Source of the DNA: Sabethes cyaneus
Taxonomy: Eukaryota; Arthropoda; Insecta; Diptera; Culicidae
NCBI RefSeq assembly: GCF_943734655.1
Contig: NC_071354.1
Location: 70,639,544 to 70,703,543 of the forward strand
Direction: 5' to 3'
Length of the DNA: 64,000 nucleotides
Below are positions 19,839-32,545 of the stretch, in pieces (within the stretch, counting starts at the first letter, position 1; each line of letters opens with the position of its first letter). The notes beneath the pieces were generated by a model. The model saw only the letters and a program-made list of their open reading frames with translations, searched no databases and was not told the DNA's origin. A program made the position numbers and the translations under genes.

Positions 19839-20516
19839 ATGGGAAAAATGTGTTTCAACTTAGGCTCTATTGTTCTGCTGCTGGGTTACGCAAATTTGGG
19901 ATTATCAATCCAGCAGCAGGACTCGTTTGGAGTTGCCCATGAGATTTCCAGCATTAGCGCGGATGATATGCAGCATCACAATCGATGTGAACCGATTACC
20001 ATTCCGTTTTGCAATGATATTCAATACAACAAAACCATTATGCCAAATCTAATTGGCCACACGAAGCAAGAAGAGGCTGCATTGGAAGTACACCAGTTCA
20101 TACCACTTGTTAAAATTGACTGCAGTCCGGATCTGAAGTTTTTCCTGTGCACGCTGTATGCACCTGTTTGCACGATCCTTAACTTCCCTATACCGCCCTG
20201 TCGCAGCCTGTGCGAAAGTGCTCGCGTTTGTGAAACGATTATGAGAACTTTTGACTTTCAATGGCCGGAAAATCTAGAGTGCAGCAAGTTTCCTGAAGAC
20301 GGCAAGGAGTTGTGCGTTTCACAAAATAACTCGTCAGAAAGTACTCCGATGCCGACGAGTTCCATGCATGCGACGAAGCCGCACGTTCCGCGCAAGAATG
20401 TCCCCTCCGGGTCTGTTGCGAATATCGGCGGCAGCCACCGAGATCTAGGATTCATATGCCCGGTTCAGCTGAAAGCACCTACAATCATGGGTTACCAGCT
20501 GACGGTCGGCGGAAAG
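19839..20516 (+). CDS. fz: Frizzled Wnt receptor, first coding exon
   Basis: This exon encodes the N-terminal 226 residues of a Frizzled receptor, which binds Wnt ligands at the cell surface and signals through Dishevelled in planar polarity and canonical Wnt pathways. A hydrophobic signal peptide (about residues 8-23, SIVLLLGYANLGLS) precedes the cysteine-rich domain, which spans Cys50-Cys159 with all ten conserved cysteines (RCEPI, FCND, DCSPDLKFFLC, APVC, PPCRSLC, RVCE, LECSKF, LCV). NKT and NNSS are possible N-glycosylation sites. A Ser/Thr-rich linker ends GFICPVQLKAP...TVGGK, matching the Frizzled-1 type linker in which DLHDC follows in other insects. The frame then runs into intron at AAG|GTAGGC, a phase-0 donor; translation beyond 20516 is not fz. 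The ATG context AAAATGG is good. The seven-helix part was not found downstream in the window. Confidence 0.93.
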
Positions 20517-22486
20517 GTAGGCATCGTTGCATTGTTCTTATCATGTTGTAGTCTATCGCATAAATGGTGCTCCAGTACAATATTGCTATCCATTGTGAAG
20601 CACACGAGAACCGCCGTTTATTGTCGGAAAGCGCCTGGCACCGGCTTGCTCTGTAGATTGAAATTTTCGTTTCAAGTACGTTCAACCCAGCTACGAATTG
20701 AATGTGGTTTCGCTCGCTCGCTACGAACAGCCGGCGTACTCATCCCGTCGTCGGTTGACTAGACGGACGGTGCTACTGCACACACATGCTGCAGGTACGA
20801 TAGGAAAGCCAGCCAAGTGGCAAGCTACGATATACCTACGTCAGTACTCTGGTAGTGTGGCTCAACTGCTGCCGGCTTTTTACCGAAATCTGCAAAACTG
20901 GTACCTTCACTTGATAAGTGAACCTAGGCTAGACAGACAGAAACACTGAACATGAAGAGTGAGTTGCGGAATTTTGGCCAGCGGGTAACGTGAAGAAAGC
21001 CATAGGACAGCACTGTACGGTTTATGCAAACTCGATAACATAGCTTCTGTCGGCTTAGCCTCACTGTATATGGATTGTGTTCGAAGCTTAGGTCAATGTC
21101 GGGGTGATGGGGGGATCTTTTTAGGTTGTACTTTCTAGTCAAATTGGGATGAAAAACGATAACATGAGATAGCCAAGTTGTTATATTTTAACAACTTTTT
21201 TTTAAACCTCAACAGGTCTTTTTCCTTGTTTTTCGGGGCTTAGTTTTCAGTTTTAGCTTTTAATTGAAGAAAACCGCGGAATTGAGCAGATATTACAGAA
21301 CCGAAACAAACAAGCTGAGCATAGCTTATTATTGAAACGTTGCCCTAAACAGCAGATGAACTAGTTTGATGGAAAACCGATGACTAAAACGTGGGTCAAA
21401 ATAATTACTCTACAATATTCTGAATATATGGCAGAGGTGGCACAACTTTAAATAAAGGTGGCAAAGTATAGCTTCAATGAAGATCATTCGCTAACAAACC
21501 TGTCATCGTATCGTCATCGTCATCTCTTCACTTTATTATACAGAAACCCTGGAAACGGATATTCTTGGCTCGTCAAAATGTCTACATCCTTTTACTAACA
21601 AGCTAAGTATCCTGTTATAGAATTCTCAGGATCCTACCTGTAAACTGGTCATGATACTGGCTAATTTCCGGACTGCTGGAAATATATGGTATAAGAGGGG
21701 ATGTTAAGAAATTATTGGAAAGCTATCTTATGCTATCAATTCGCAACAATTGGAGAATGCAGCAGCCTCTTATGCCACATATCGACTGGAGGTCCTCAAG
21801 GAAGTATAAGTTGTACAACAAGCTTTTGGGAACAAACAAGAAACATCCGCTGTATGAAAAGTTTTAAATCTGCCATAAAAGCAAAGCTGAAGCAAAATGT
21901 TTTGTGATATATTAAACCACATCTGGTCTAGTAAACTCGAATGAATGGTACATTGTATGGTACTGTCTATTCTGTGCTGTGGATAGCGCCCATTTAATAC
22001 TCCAGTCCTGAATAACTACAACTTCTTGGCGAAATACCCAAGTAGGTAAAACACTGATATATGTCTGGTCGAAGCCAGGGGTACTGCGCGCCTAATAAAG
22101 CCTAGTAATTTTAGCACACACATCAAGACATCTGTCATAGAATCCAGTTTCTCCTCCGTTGCTGTCAACTAACATAATCTCAAAAAACTGCCTACGAGGT
22201 GCTCTACTGATGCTTCCCCGCGATACACTTCCGTCTTCTATGAAGGCCCGCGAAATTGTATGCAGCGCTACAGCGCGGAAATATCCTGGAAGGGGTCTAT
22301 GGTACATTTGTATAGAGATGGATACACCATCTACCAAAGCTGGGGTAATATACACGAGCTGGGTACAGCTTTTATCATGATGGGTGACATGCAAAAATGC
22401 GTGACCAATCGACAGCCGTATGTGCAAGTTGAGAATTAGAGGCCGTTTCTTCAACATTAGCATTATCAACGTGCATATCCAACACC
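20517..22486. other. Start of the large fz intron; no gene seen
   Basis: Begins with the splice donor GTAGGC. I see no exon, no clear repeat and no RNA gene. A short frame near 21770-21800 reads GGPQGSI, reminiscent of the LINE motif GVPQGS, but its context is not convincing. Confidence 0.5.
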
Positions 22487-24180
22487 TAGGAAGTGTCGTG
22501 GACGATAAGGACGCTTTTTACGCGCAGCGTATACGACAACTGCCCAAAACATGACGTCAAAATCGTCATCGGAGAGACCTTAACGCTCAGGTGGGCCAGG
22601 AAGAGGAATTCAGACCGGTTATTGGAAAGTTCAACGCACACCCGCGTACGAACAAAAACGGCCATCGACGGCCAGAGAAGAGAAGCGTCGCCTAGATAAA
22701 TGGAGTTTGAGGACATGGAACAGCTGTATCATTGTCAGGAAACGCGTAAATTCTACAAGAAACTTAATGTATCTCGCAAAGGCTTCGTGCATCGAGCCGA
22801 AACATGTCGAGATGAAGATGGAGGGATCTTGTCGGATGACCGTGACGTGATCGAAAGGTGGAAGCAACACCTGAATAGCGCGGAGACGGAATATCAGACT
22901 GTTAGTGAGGATCTGGGAAACAGAAAAGCTAGCGGAGGAGAGTGGAAGGAGGGTGTAATATGCCCAAAAATTTTACAAGACGGGCGACAATTTGGAATGT
23001 GAGAACTATCGAGCGATCACCATTCTGAAATCCACCTATAAAGTGCTTTCTCAGCTCATCTGTAGCCGTCCTTCGCCGCTAGCAAGCAGATTCGTGGGTA
23101 TTTATTAAGCCGGTCCAAAAGTGTCGCGAATACCAAATCCCTAAGCACCACCCTATTCATAGATTTCAAGGCCGCCTACGATACTATCGACCGTGAAGAG
23201 CTATGGAAGATTATGGACAAAAACGGCTTTCCCGATAAGCTGACAAGACTGATTAAGGCCACGATGGATGGTGTTCGGTGCTGTGTGAGGATTTCGGGCG
23301 CGTTATCAAGCCCGTTCGAAACATACAGGGGACTTCGACAAGGCGAGGGTATTTTCTGTCTCCTATTCAGCATCGCACTAGAAGGTGTTATGAAACGTGC
23401 GGGCTTTAATATGCGGGGTACGATCTTCAACAGATCTAACTAATTTATCTGTTTCGCTGACGATGTGGACATTGTCGGAAGGACGTTCCAGGCGGTTGCT
23501 GAGCAATATACCAAACTGAACCGTGAAGCAGTAAAGGTGAATACGTTGAAAACCAAGTATCTGTTAGCAGGAGGAACCGAGCGCGATCGAGCTCGCATAG
23601 GCAATAGTGTGGTATTCGACGGAGACGAGTTCGAGGTGGTGGACGAATTTGTATACCTCGGGTTGTTGATGACGTCGAATAGCAACTGCAGCAGAGAAAT
23701 ATGCAGTCGTATTCTTACCGGAAGTCGTGCTTACTTCGGACTCCACAAGACCCTAAGGTCTGGTAAGCTTCACTCCCGTACCAAATGTACCATGTTCAAA
23801 ACGCCAACAAGACTGGTAGTCCTCTACCGGCACGAAACGTGGACTATGCTCGACGGGGACTTTAAAGCACTGGCCGTGTCTGAACGTCATGTGCCTAGGA
23901 CCATCTTTAGCGGGGTATGTGAGAACGGTGTATGAAGGAGAAGGATGAACCATGAGCTGGCGCAGCTCTTCGGCGAACCTAATATCCATAAAGTTGCTAA
24001 AGTTGGAAGGTTACAATGGGCGGGACATGTTGTGAGAATGCCGGACAGTAACCCCGCAAAAATGGTTTTCGCCTCGAATCCGGTTGGTGCCAGACGCAGA
24101 GGTGCGCAACGTGCTCGATGGTCGATCGTTCTGACTCTAGCAGCATCGCCCAACCGGGATTCGAACATACGTTGACAGGC
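22487..24180 (+). pseudogene. RTE-like LINE relic, long
   Basis: Plus-strand frames give nearly the whole RT half of an RTE-like element with several shifts and stops. In order they are a linker with ETRKFYKKLNVSRKGF (about 22740), ENYRAITIL-type wording (about 23000), FKAAYDTIDREELWKIMDKN (motif A, about 23166), ETYRGLRQGEGIFCLLFSIA (motif B, about 23320), ICFADDVDIVGR (motif C, about 23449), FVYLGLLMTSNSNCS (about 23650), RTIFSGVC and finally GRLQWAGHVVRMPD (about 24008). The same terminal WAGHV-RM block appears in the copies at 37241-40470, 46733-48640 and 56437-56690. The endonuclease is missing or unrecognisable. It lies in sense orientation inside the fz intron. Confidence 0.82.
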
Positions 24181-24289
24181 TTGTTAGACTAGCATCGTAC
24201 TTCGAAGCTAATTGTAACTGCTAATATCTACGCACTCGAAAAATCTCTGTAAAATTGGGCCCTACTCAATCGATATGGTTCCAGAATAG

Positions 24290-24475
24290 TCCTCGAGTTC
24301 CATAAGGTAGCATTTTAGGACCTTTGCTATACTCGCTGTTTGTGAACGACGTCACTCGATTGTTGCCTCCTGGAACAGATGGCTCCTGGCTGTGCTACGC
24401 AGATAATATAAAAATTTATCTGCCAATTAAAACCATGACAGATTGTTTGTGGTTTCAAAACTTGTTCGATTGAAA
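24290..24475 (+). pseudogene. CR1-type RT fragment
   Basis: One frame reads RVP, stop, GSILGPLLYSLFVNDVTRL, followed by CYADNIKIYLPIKTMTDCLW. This is motif B and motif C of a CR1-type reverse transcriptase. Two inactivating changes are visible: CAA to TAA in GVPQGS, and the second aspartate of YADD replaced by asparagine. About 60 residues survive. Confidence 0.8.
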
Positions 24476-24669
24476 ACTAATAATTTTTTGATTGCTTGGG
24501 AAATTTTTCATTGAAAATGTGATATTTCCTTTCTGAATCGAATGTTACCAGAGGTAAAAGAAACTAAGAGGATTTGATCAAAACGGGTCTATTCTTTAAA
24601 AAAGGAGGTGCTCTCATTAAACGAGGGGAGGTCAAACCGGCCCCAAATGCAGGGCTTGCAAAATACACA

Positions 24670-24693
24670 ATAGCATAGCATAGCATAGCATAG
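24670..24693 (+). repeat. Short TAGCA pentanucleotide microsatellite
   Basis: Between four and five tandem TAGCA units, followed by TAGACAACCGTACACACC. Confidence 0.8.
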
Positions 24694-27000
24694 ACAACCG
24701 TACACACCATGGGTGGCTGATATGGCGTACCCGTAAGTACACCATACACCTGGCCAGGTCCTTACGATTGTAGAAATGGGTACGTTAATTGAACACCTAC
24801 TTTACGAGGATGCGACTCACGCGATCTTCATCGGTGCTCATGTACCCTGTAATATACGATATGAATATATAAGCGTAAAAATAAAATGAAATGGAGCATA
24901 TATGGGCAAAACTAGAAAATCCGTGGAATGAATTATAATTGCGTCATTTGAGTTTCCTTCAGTGCATCTAATATCCAATAATTAATTTAATTCTTCATTC
25001 TGATATTCATGTGCATTATTTAAACTTGTCACGGCCAAAGTTTTCACTGTACAGTAGGAGGCGCTTGATGAGCTAAAACAAATTATTAGAATAATATATT
25101 AGGCTTACCTGGCCGTGAGGCTCAGCCGTCTGCCCAAAATCGCAGTTTTGAAATCAGCCACGTATCATTGCACCTCCTAGCTTAGCTACTCAATAGAGCA
25201 TTACCGAATATGGCCTCGTTGAGGCGCTAGGTAGGGGCTTGAGATGGCAAGAGCTATGTTGGTCGCTTTCTTGTTTGCCTTCCCCATTTCATACCCACTT
25301 GCTGATTTAAAATGAACAATCTGACCAAATTTAGTTCAAAACCGATAAGCTCGATTATACGTTTGATCTTTTTCTCGTGCACTCCACGTGAAATGACCCA
25401 AAAGTAATTTGGAATTGCTTTATTATATATATTCACACTCTAAAATCTCTCAAACAAAATAGAAACTGCATTCACACAATTCCTAATAATATACACGGCA
25501 AGTTTTCGGTTAAAATACCGACTGGATTTGTATATGAATTCTCAAATAGCAAAGCATTCCAAACAAACCAAGTTGATTATTCAAGCTGAAGTATTTCCTC
25601 AAACAAGTGTAATCAAATTTCCAGGATTTATTTATCCAAATGTTGCGCACAAAATTTATAACCATTCCTTCTCCTCTTGCCAGCTTTTACGCAATCCAAT
25701 CTGCTGTACCTAGTAAACATAGCGGCGGCACAATCTTAATATCCTCTGATTATGATTTACATCACATGCGGCTCGCACACAGGAAGGTGATAAGAAAATA
25801 TCAATAAACCACGTCTCTATCATTCCAAGGCACGTCTATATATATTTCACTTTGTTTATCTTTACTGATAAACTGTCGGCTCCGGTCTTACCGGTTTGGC
25901 TTCAGCTCATCCCTAGCGATAATCAGCTTGAGTGCTTTGTGTAAAACATAGCACCTACTACGTGTATGTGTGCCTTCGGAAATTACCGGTGTCGGACGAA
26001 AACAAATGATTTGTTTATCCCAATGAAAATCTTGCTGCAGCTAGACTGCTTTCTTCTTGTTACACGGCATACCATAGGTATTTGATCGTTACAAACAATT
26101 AGGTAAATTGTGTTATCACTACTAACGATATATAAAGTGATATCGTTATCGACATTGTTCCCGTAAAACAAACCCGACGCGAGAATGGCCTTGCTTACTT
26201 CCCTCGTGGAATCGTTCCAGCCAGCGTGTTTGTTTATCTTTCACCGCCACCACACACACGAGAGATGTGAGCCAAGCGCGCTGTCAACGATCAAAGATCC
26301 AATTTTTGATGCCTTCTGTATGGTTTTCATTCTCTCTACCGAATGAGAGTTCGTTCGCCGGGTATTCATTCATATTTTCCGACCAAATAGATTTCAACCA
26401 CAGACGGAAACAAACGGGTCGGGCATGTGCGCGTTACGGCCAGCTATTGCTGGATGCAATCGTTCATCGAATGTTTACACTATGGACAGTTCAACAGAAC
26501 CGCCGCGCCGCTGCGGAGGACTGTCGGATCAACATCAAAGGAAGATTGCTCCTCATGGGCAAATACAGACGGGCGCTGCTGAAGGGGCTGCCAGTCCGCA
26601 GACTGCCTGCCGATAGGGCGAGCAACTCCATATTGAAGGGGTACTGGCTGCTTGTTATCGACAAATGTTTCATTGCCCCGTCTGGTAAAGGTCGTTGGTG
26701 TTTATCGGAAATGAATATCCAACAAAAACCTTGAATGCGGATGTGAAGGAATGCTATCGATGTCGATCTCGTTTTTGTCTAGCAGTTATGATAACTGGTT
26801 AAAATAATGTGCGCATTTCCTACCGACTAACTTGGTATTGTAATACGAAAAGTAGTTTAGTTGAAAAGTAGGGTAAGACAGGCAGTGACAGTGAAATCAA
26901 TTGCTGCCACTGCTCAAAACTATACTCGAAAAATGTGACACACACTGATTAGTTTGTAAATTTTTAGTGTTTTCAAAAATTGATGAAATTCCGTGGGGTG
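24694..27000. other. Intron sequence, no gene seen
   Basis: No recognised protein or repeat. A 155-codon open frame at 26267-26734 shows no domain or family resemblance and starts with an arginine-, serine- and phenylalanine-rich segment; I do not treat it as a gene. Confidence 0.45.
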
Positions 27001-28720
27001 TAATGGTGTAAATGTGTAAGGTTAACATTGGCAGAATTTCGTTATAATCTGTTAATAACTGTGAGATGGCATTGGAGTAAGAGTAGATCCGCCAAAAATC
27101 ATAAGGTCTTCTGTGGAAAATTCGACTGTGTCCCCCAGAGTAGATCGGAAAATACCTGGGAATCCGTCATTCGATGGTGCACCCAGTGTTAAAGTCTATC
27201 CAGGACACCTAGACGACCAATCGGTGGTCGTGGTTATGTGGCAAAGAAGGCGGATGGTTTTATCTAGTTTCTTCAAACAACGATGAATCGTGCTGCCCTC
27301 CACGTCTGCAGGGTCCGGAAGGCTCCGAACCGGAATGACAAACAAAACACGGCAGCCCTTTTTTACACCAGGAACACAAAGCTGTTGCCGGGGAAGGAGT
27401 TTTAAGGTGCCACATCATGGTTGACCGTACCTACAGAGGAAAGTAAGAAGAAGGTAGACAAATTCGCCAAAGAATTTTCGGTTTGACAGCCTATCTGTGG
27501 GTGCTGCAAGATGGGCCAGCCATACATCACGACGGGTACCAGCTTAGAGATTCTTCAAATTTTGTTTGTTGACTGAGTTCTGTTACCGTTCGTCGGTAAC
27601 TTTATTTTGTGTGGCAATGTAGGGCCCTAATTATGTACAGATAGCTTAAAATCGGATTGTATTGGGTGGTGAATACGACACGTTCAGCATTTCGACATGC
27701 AGAGGGCGCGGCGGTGAGCCATCCCACTGAACTGTTGAATCGAGCCAGGAAGTCGGCTGTGTGGAGAGTTTTACGGAAAAGCCGATCTTGAGCTGGCGAA
27801 CCAAGGCTCAGCTCGAGAGCGCTGATCGAGACATCGAAGCGAACGCACCTTTTTCGCTTGGGCGAGACGTTATTAAGTGAGTGGCTTGGCCACGTTAAAA
27901 CGAGCTCGGGTTCTTCAAGTTTCTTCGACGAGCCGGAACGTCATCACTGAACCTCCGGAACTGGACTATTTCCCCTGGAGGGTCCAATCAGCACAGCGGA
28001 CAACCAGTCCGTTAAAACGGGATCGCAGCAGACGTAACCAAAGCCACTAATCGCATCCTCGTCACGCACGCACCAACGACTCGGGGATTGACTAGCGTCC
28101 ATAACGACAGCAGTTGCGGGACTCCTGGGCCGCAGGTACTCACATTATTCAACACCGTAAACGCCGATCTCGTGGAAACGGGATCACGGTGAGCGTTATC
28201 CAGTCAGCAGCTTTAAACATAACCTCACCTAACCTCAGCGAAGCGTCGAGTGACCCGCTTTGCGACACACTAGACGTAACCAGTTCATCGTAAAATCTGG
28301 CCACGCCAAATACGTCCACTCAACGTGTAGCCTACGGCAACCACCCCCTCCGTTTACGTCGAATAAACTAACCAGAAAAGGTACGTTTTGGTGATAGGTC
28401 AATCCACACATCCGAAATCCCCTCCGTAACCACAACGCCCTGGGACTCGGAAGCAAAAAAGGCCTTCCGTGCCCCCTTCACGACTCCCAGACCTGGAGTC
28501 GGAGCTTTGACAGCTTCCCCTTCTGGGTTGCTGCGCCTTTCCGAGGCAAGAGCTCATAGTTCCGATTTTTAGATATTGCCATAAGGTTCTGGCTCGATTT
28601 TGTTTTAAATAGTGAAGAGGGTTATGTGTCCATGGAGATGGCATTTGCGGGCTACGCACAAATCTTGAAAAGTTCCGCGAGATCATCGTACCTGAGGGAA
28701 AAGTTGGGTTCGAATCTGAT
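27001..28720. other. GC-richer unclassified stretch
   Basis: This stretch is clearly less AT-rich than its surroundings. It has TGTTGACTGAG at 27567 and AATAAA at about 28362, which could suit a decayed long terminal repeat or leader, but no second copy, primer-binding site or polyprotein was seen. Class unknown. Confidence 0.3.
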
Positions 28721-29890
28721 TATAATTGGCTTCCATTATAGCTTGGTTCGATCAGCGGATCCCCTAGCTTGGGTGAAGAGGAACGTTATATAATTTTACT
28801 AAGCGTTGCTTCAAAGACTCTCCCTTAGTTTTCCGATCTTTTCTCTTCACGACTTTTCCCACTCAGTTTGGATACTATAAACACTTTTGATTTTAATACT
28901 TTCTTCTTCTGTTTCTTCCGTCGGTTGGAAAAGACTACCGTTAAAAAAACATTTCAAGAGTGTTGAAAAGTATCAAGGGTTTATTGACGTTGCATGATAA
29001 ACCATTGCAAGGAAACCAGGAACAGCTTACGAGTAGGCGGAGGAAAAAGTCAACATTGAGATTTCACTCGAAATCCCAATAGTTCCACACTTAATGTTAC
29101 CAAGAAGCTACGTCCAAAAAGTCAAGGCAAAATCTGGATTACTTGCCTATAAGGTTCAAAACTTTCCAAACTGCAATAAACACTAACAAACTGTTACCAA
29201 AACCCGCGCTAGAAAATTCTATACGGAGATGTTGAGCAGATATAACTGTTGTGCGAAGGATGATGAAACATACGTCAAAGCTGACTGCCTACGACAGGAG
29301 TTTTACCGAAAATAATAAACTACAATCTTTTATCGATTGGTAATTCACTCAATGGAAAAGATAAATTGTGAAAAAATGACTCGGTACCCTATTCGAATAG
29401 ACCGGCTCGGTACGACCGTTGAACAAATGACCTGGTGACAATATTGATTAGGGTTTATTTCTAATTCCCGTCGTAGTAAGTAAAGCCATTCTAATTTTCA
29501 TCATTTGTTGGATGGAATTAACCCCTCTAAGGTCTACATCATTTTTAGCACCGCAAAATTCACTAAAATGGCCATAACTTTTTTATCTTTTAATATTTTT
29601 TCACCAAATTTGGGAATTTTACCGAAAATATTTTCTATTTTCATAATATCTATAGATGATGGCCATATGTCATATGGCCCCGGAGTTATTCCGGAGTTCC
29701 TTGGGAGACCGAGATATGGCTTTTTTAGCTAAAGTTGCCAAATATCTAAAATTTGTTTGAAATCTATTGATTTTTGTAAACATATCATCGACTGTGGACA
29801 TATCAGTTACTTTGTCGCAGTTATGAGCCATGCTGCGCGCCATCCGGATCCGGGGGGACACTATGAATCCGGAACCGGTTCCCGTAGCCC
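28721..29890. other. Intron sequence, no gene seen
   Basis: No coding potential. Short ATATGGCC/GGCCATAT words near 29660-29685 recur in the inverted repeat that follows. Confidence 0.4.
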
Positions 29891-30126
29891 GTCGCATATC
29901 AAAAAACATCAGCATTCGACAAAATAGTGATTGGTGATCAGCTCATGTCTCTCAGAGGCCGTATGACCGGTTCCGGGTCCGGGGAGAGTTTCTTTTCTGA
30001 TTCAAGCACGGAACGGATTTCGGAGGAACTTGTCCGGGACCTGGAATCGGTCATATGGCCTCTGAAAGACATGAGATGATCGCCAATCGCTATTTTATCG
30101 AATGCTGATGTTTTTTGATATGCGAC
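29891..30126. repeat. Inverted repeat, arms about 94 bp
   Basis: The left arm 29891-29984 begins GTCGCATATCAAAAAACATC, and the right arm (about 30033-30126) is its inverted copy at about 90 percent, around a spacer of about 50 bp. It directly precedes the Helentron-like copies. Confidence 0.85.
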
Positions 30127-30169
30127 ACGACATTACATTTATATGTCGTTGGATAGATAAAATGACCAG

Positions 30170-31998
30170 CAATTTTATTGAGGGGGTAAGAGAGCAATTT
30201 TATGTAGAACGTAAGAGGGGGGGGCTCCTACACTCTTCACAAATGAACGAGAACAAATCGAGCAAAAGGAACCAAATTTGACATGTGGCTGTTTTTGGAG
30301 GAAAGAACTTTTTCTATGGTGTACTGAGACCCCTTCCTCTTCTAAGAGGGGGGCTCCCACCCATACAAATGAAATACAAATTTCCTCATAACTCTAGAAC
30401 TAATCAAGCAAATGGAACCAAATTTGGCATGCGGGGATTTTAGAAAGCAGAAATTTGGCAGGAATTTCTACGGTGTACTGAGACCCATCCGTCTTTTAAC
30501 AAGGAGGGGGGGGGAGCTCCTATCCAAATGAAGCAAAAATTCCTTCAGAACTCGAGAACTAATTAAGCAAATGGAACCAAATTTTGCAGGTGGTGGTTTT
30601 TGGAGGCATAAATTTATTTTATGATGGTTTGAGACCCCTTACCCCTGTAGTAGGAGGATAAGGACTTTCATACAAATAAAACAGGTCGCAGATTCATTAC
30701 GACAATCTATACCTATAAAAATTGATTTCTGTCTGTCTGTCTGTCCGTATGTTCCTTATAGAAACGAAAACTACTGAACCGATCGGCGTGAAAATTGGCA
30801 TGTTTGGGTTTTTGGGGCCAGGGAAGGTTCTTATGATGGTTAGAGACCCCTCCCTCTACTAAGAGGGGGGGCTCCCATAGAAATGAAACACAAATTTCTG
30901 CATAACTCGATAACTAATCAAGCAAATGGAACAAAATTTGCCATGTGGGTGTTTTTGGAAACAATAATTTTTTCTATGGTGAATTGAGACCCCTCCCCTC
31001 TTTAGAAGGGGGATTATGACCCCTCTCCCATTTAATAGGGGCGGGCTTCCATACAAATAAAATACAAATTTCCTCATAACTCGAGAACCATTCAACCAAA
31101 TGGAACCAAATTTGGCATGCGAAGGTTTTTGGAGGCAAGATTTTTTTTCTATGGTGAATTAGGACCCCTCCCCACTTTAGGAGGGGGGCTCCTATACAAA
31201 TTAAGGACAAATTTTCTTATAAATCGAGAACTAATTAATCAAATGGAACCAAATTTGGCATGTGGTGGATTTTGGATGCAGGAATTTTTTTATGATGGTT
31301 TGAGACCCCTCATCAGGCAGGGGCAGGGGGATAAGGACTCTCATACAAATAAAACAGAAATTTTTGCGTAACTCAAAAACTAATCGAACTTTAAGACTTA
31401 TTTAAGACTCTTTCATAAAACATTAGTCAATAACAAGACCACCAAAAACTATCAATAGTAACATTAGATGATTCAGAGCGAGATGGTCACAGGCCGCGAT
31501 TGTTGCTGGCGATCTGTCGTCGGAAGCGCCGGCCACTGCGGGGGCAGCCCCCCGTAGAGATCACCTCTAGCTAGGTTTATTTATTTTTCTAGATCTACTA
31601 ACCTCTATTACTTTCCTTCATTTGGGTCACCCCTGCGAAATGGTACTTTCTACGAAAAGATTTTCCGTGAAATGGTACATCCCGCGAGAGGTTTTTCGCG
31701 AAATGGTATTCTGCAAAACTCTATATTCCACGTTATAGTCAACCGAGAATTGGTGTTCCGCAAAATGGTATTCGGCAAAATGGTTTGTAATGATGGCGAA
31801 TATTTAAATGCTATCCGCTTTATTTTATCAGGCTAAGCAATGTAGTTGTTTTCTAGTTTACTGTGAGGAAAATTTATATATTAAAACACCCATGAGCTCC
31901 CCAGAAACTGGCAAAACTCGAAATTGTGACAAAGGTCATCCGAGATTCACGATTTATGTACAACACAGTTTAATTTGTGGCAATACGAAGTTTGTCGG
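30170..31998 (-). mobile_element. Helentron-like copies, reversed and interrupted
   Basis: On the minus strand, 31998-31897 carries the terminus with TGACCCGACAAACTTCGTAT wording, and 31550-31400 the next segment. About 31400-30860 holds minisatellite units and 30860-30718 the GCCGATCGGTTCAGTAGTTT region, the GACA microsatellite and the CTATACCTATA end. A second, partial copy in the same orientation follows from about 30690 to 30170 with three more units. The segment 31560-31890 interrupts the first copy. Relationship to 10087-12643 is clear; internal order supports one nearly complete copy and one 5' part. Confidence 0.7.
31640..31790. repeat. Cluster of short GCGAAATGGTA words
   Basis: Variants of CGCGAAATGGTATTC and CGCAAAATGGTATTCGG recur about six times in 150 bp, inserted within the Helentron-like copy. 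It looks like a small decayed tandem repeat. Confidence 0.6.
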
Positions 31999-32013
31999 GT
32001 CAGAAAGTCAGAC

Positions 32014-32065
32014 TTATACTAATTTGATATCTGTGCTAGGGAAGTACGTCAGAAAAAGCTATAAA
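32014..32065 (-). repeat. Single unit of the 1776-2440 repeat, reversed
   Basis: Contains AATTTGATATCTGTGCTAGG followed by GAAGTACG, the complement of the internal unit of the repeat block. Confidence 0.6.
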
Positions 32066-32080
32066 GTCCTCTCGTCCACC

Positions 32081-32280
32081 CGCCCAGTTAGCTTCACGTT
32101 ACGATGCTGGCCTAACAAGCCATTCGTCGCATATTCGACTCTCGGCTGGAAGGTGCTGCTATGGAGTCAGTAGTATCGTTAGCCCTGTAATTGTCCATTA
32201 CTCTAATAACTGGCTGCGAAGTCTGTCGATAAGGAAGGGTCAAGTTCTCAATGTTTATACCCCTGGCTTTGCTTTGCGTT
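32081..32280 (+). mobile_element. tRNA-derived SINE, copy 1
   Basis: Begins CGCCCAGTTAGCTTCACGTT (A-box region). It then has CTGGCCTAACAAGCCA, an anticodon-arm-like stem and loop with AAC, and TATTCGACTCTCGGCTG (B-box region), so the head is derived from a tRNA (valine-like anticodon). The tail TGCGAAGTCTGTCGATAAGG ... TTTATACCCCTGGCTTTG is shared with the copies at 49620-49740 and 50914-51062. It is not a functional tRNA: the arms are imperfect and a SINE body follows. Confidence 0.8.
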
Positions 32281-32439
32281 GTTCTCTCGTCTTAACCAAA
32301 TTTCTTAGGATCGGTATTAACCTCCCAAGTAACAATTTTGGTTTTATTACATTCTTATGATGGCATTTAAGACCAAGATTGGTCTTGAAAACCGCAATAA
32401 GAGTACAATAAAACTCACATTGTTGCTTGGGCTAGACCA

Positions 32440-32545
32440 ATTTGATGTCTGTGTTAGGGAAGGGCGCCAGAAAAAGCGATAAATCTTCTCATTCCAACTA
32501 GATTTCTTTATTCTGCGCTAAACCTAGTCCAATTTAATGTCCTGG
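32440..32545 (-). repeat. Unit of the 1776-2440 repeat, reversed
   Basis: Contains CAATTTGATGTCTGTGTTAG and AAACCTAGTCCAATTTAATG, the complement of one and a half internal units of the repeat block. Confidence 0.65.

Noticed and set aside
20517..20762. Continuation of the fz frame beyond 20516 (to a stop at 20762)
   Set aside because: Frizzled similarity stops exactly at GGK, where a splice donor lies; the following residues do not resemble the conserved linker or first helix.
21770..21810. LINE motif GVPQGS-like peptide GGPQGSI
   Set aside because: Only seven residues, with no flanking reverse-transcriptase wording in any frame.
26267..26734. A 155-codon plus-strand open frame in the intron
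   Set aside because: No motif, domain or repeat-derived similarity; composition is compatible with chance in a GC-richer patch.
28215..28245. Telomere-like CCTAACCT words
   Set aside because: Only two irregular copies; not an array.
27567..28430. Possible long terminal repeat (TGTTG start, AATAAA)
   Set aside because: No second copy, no CA-bounded end at a convincing place, no primer-binding site and no polyprotein nearby.
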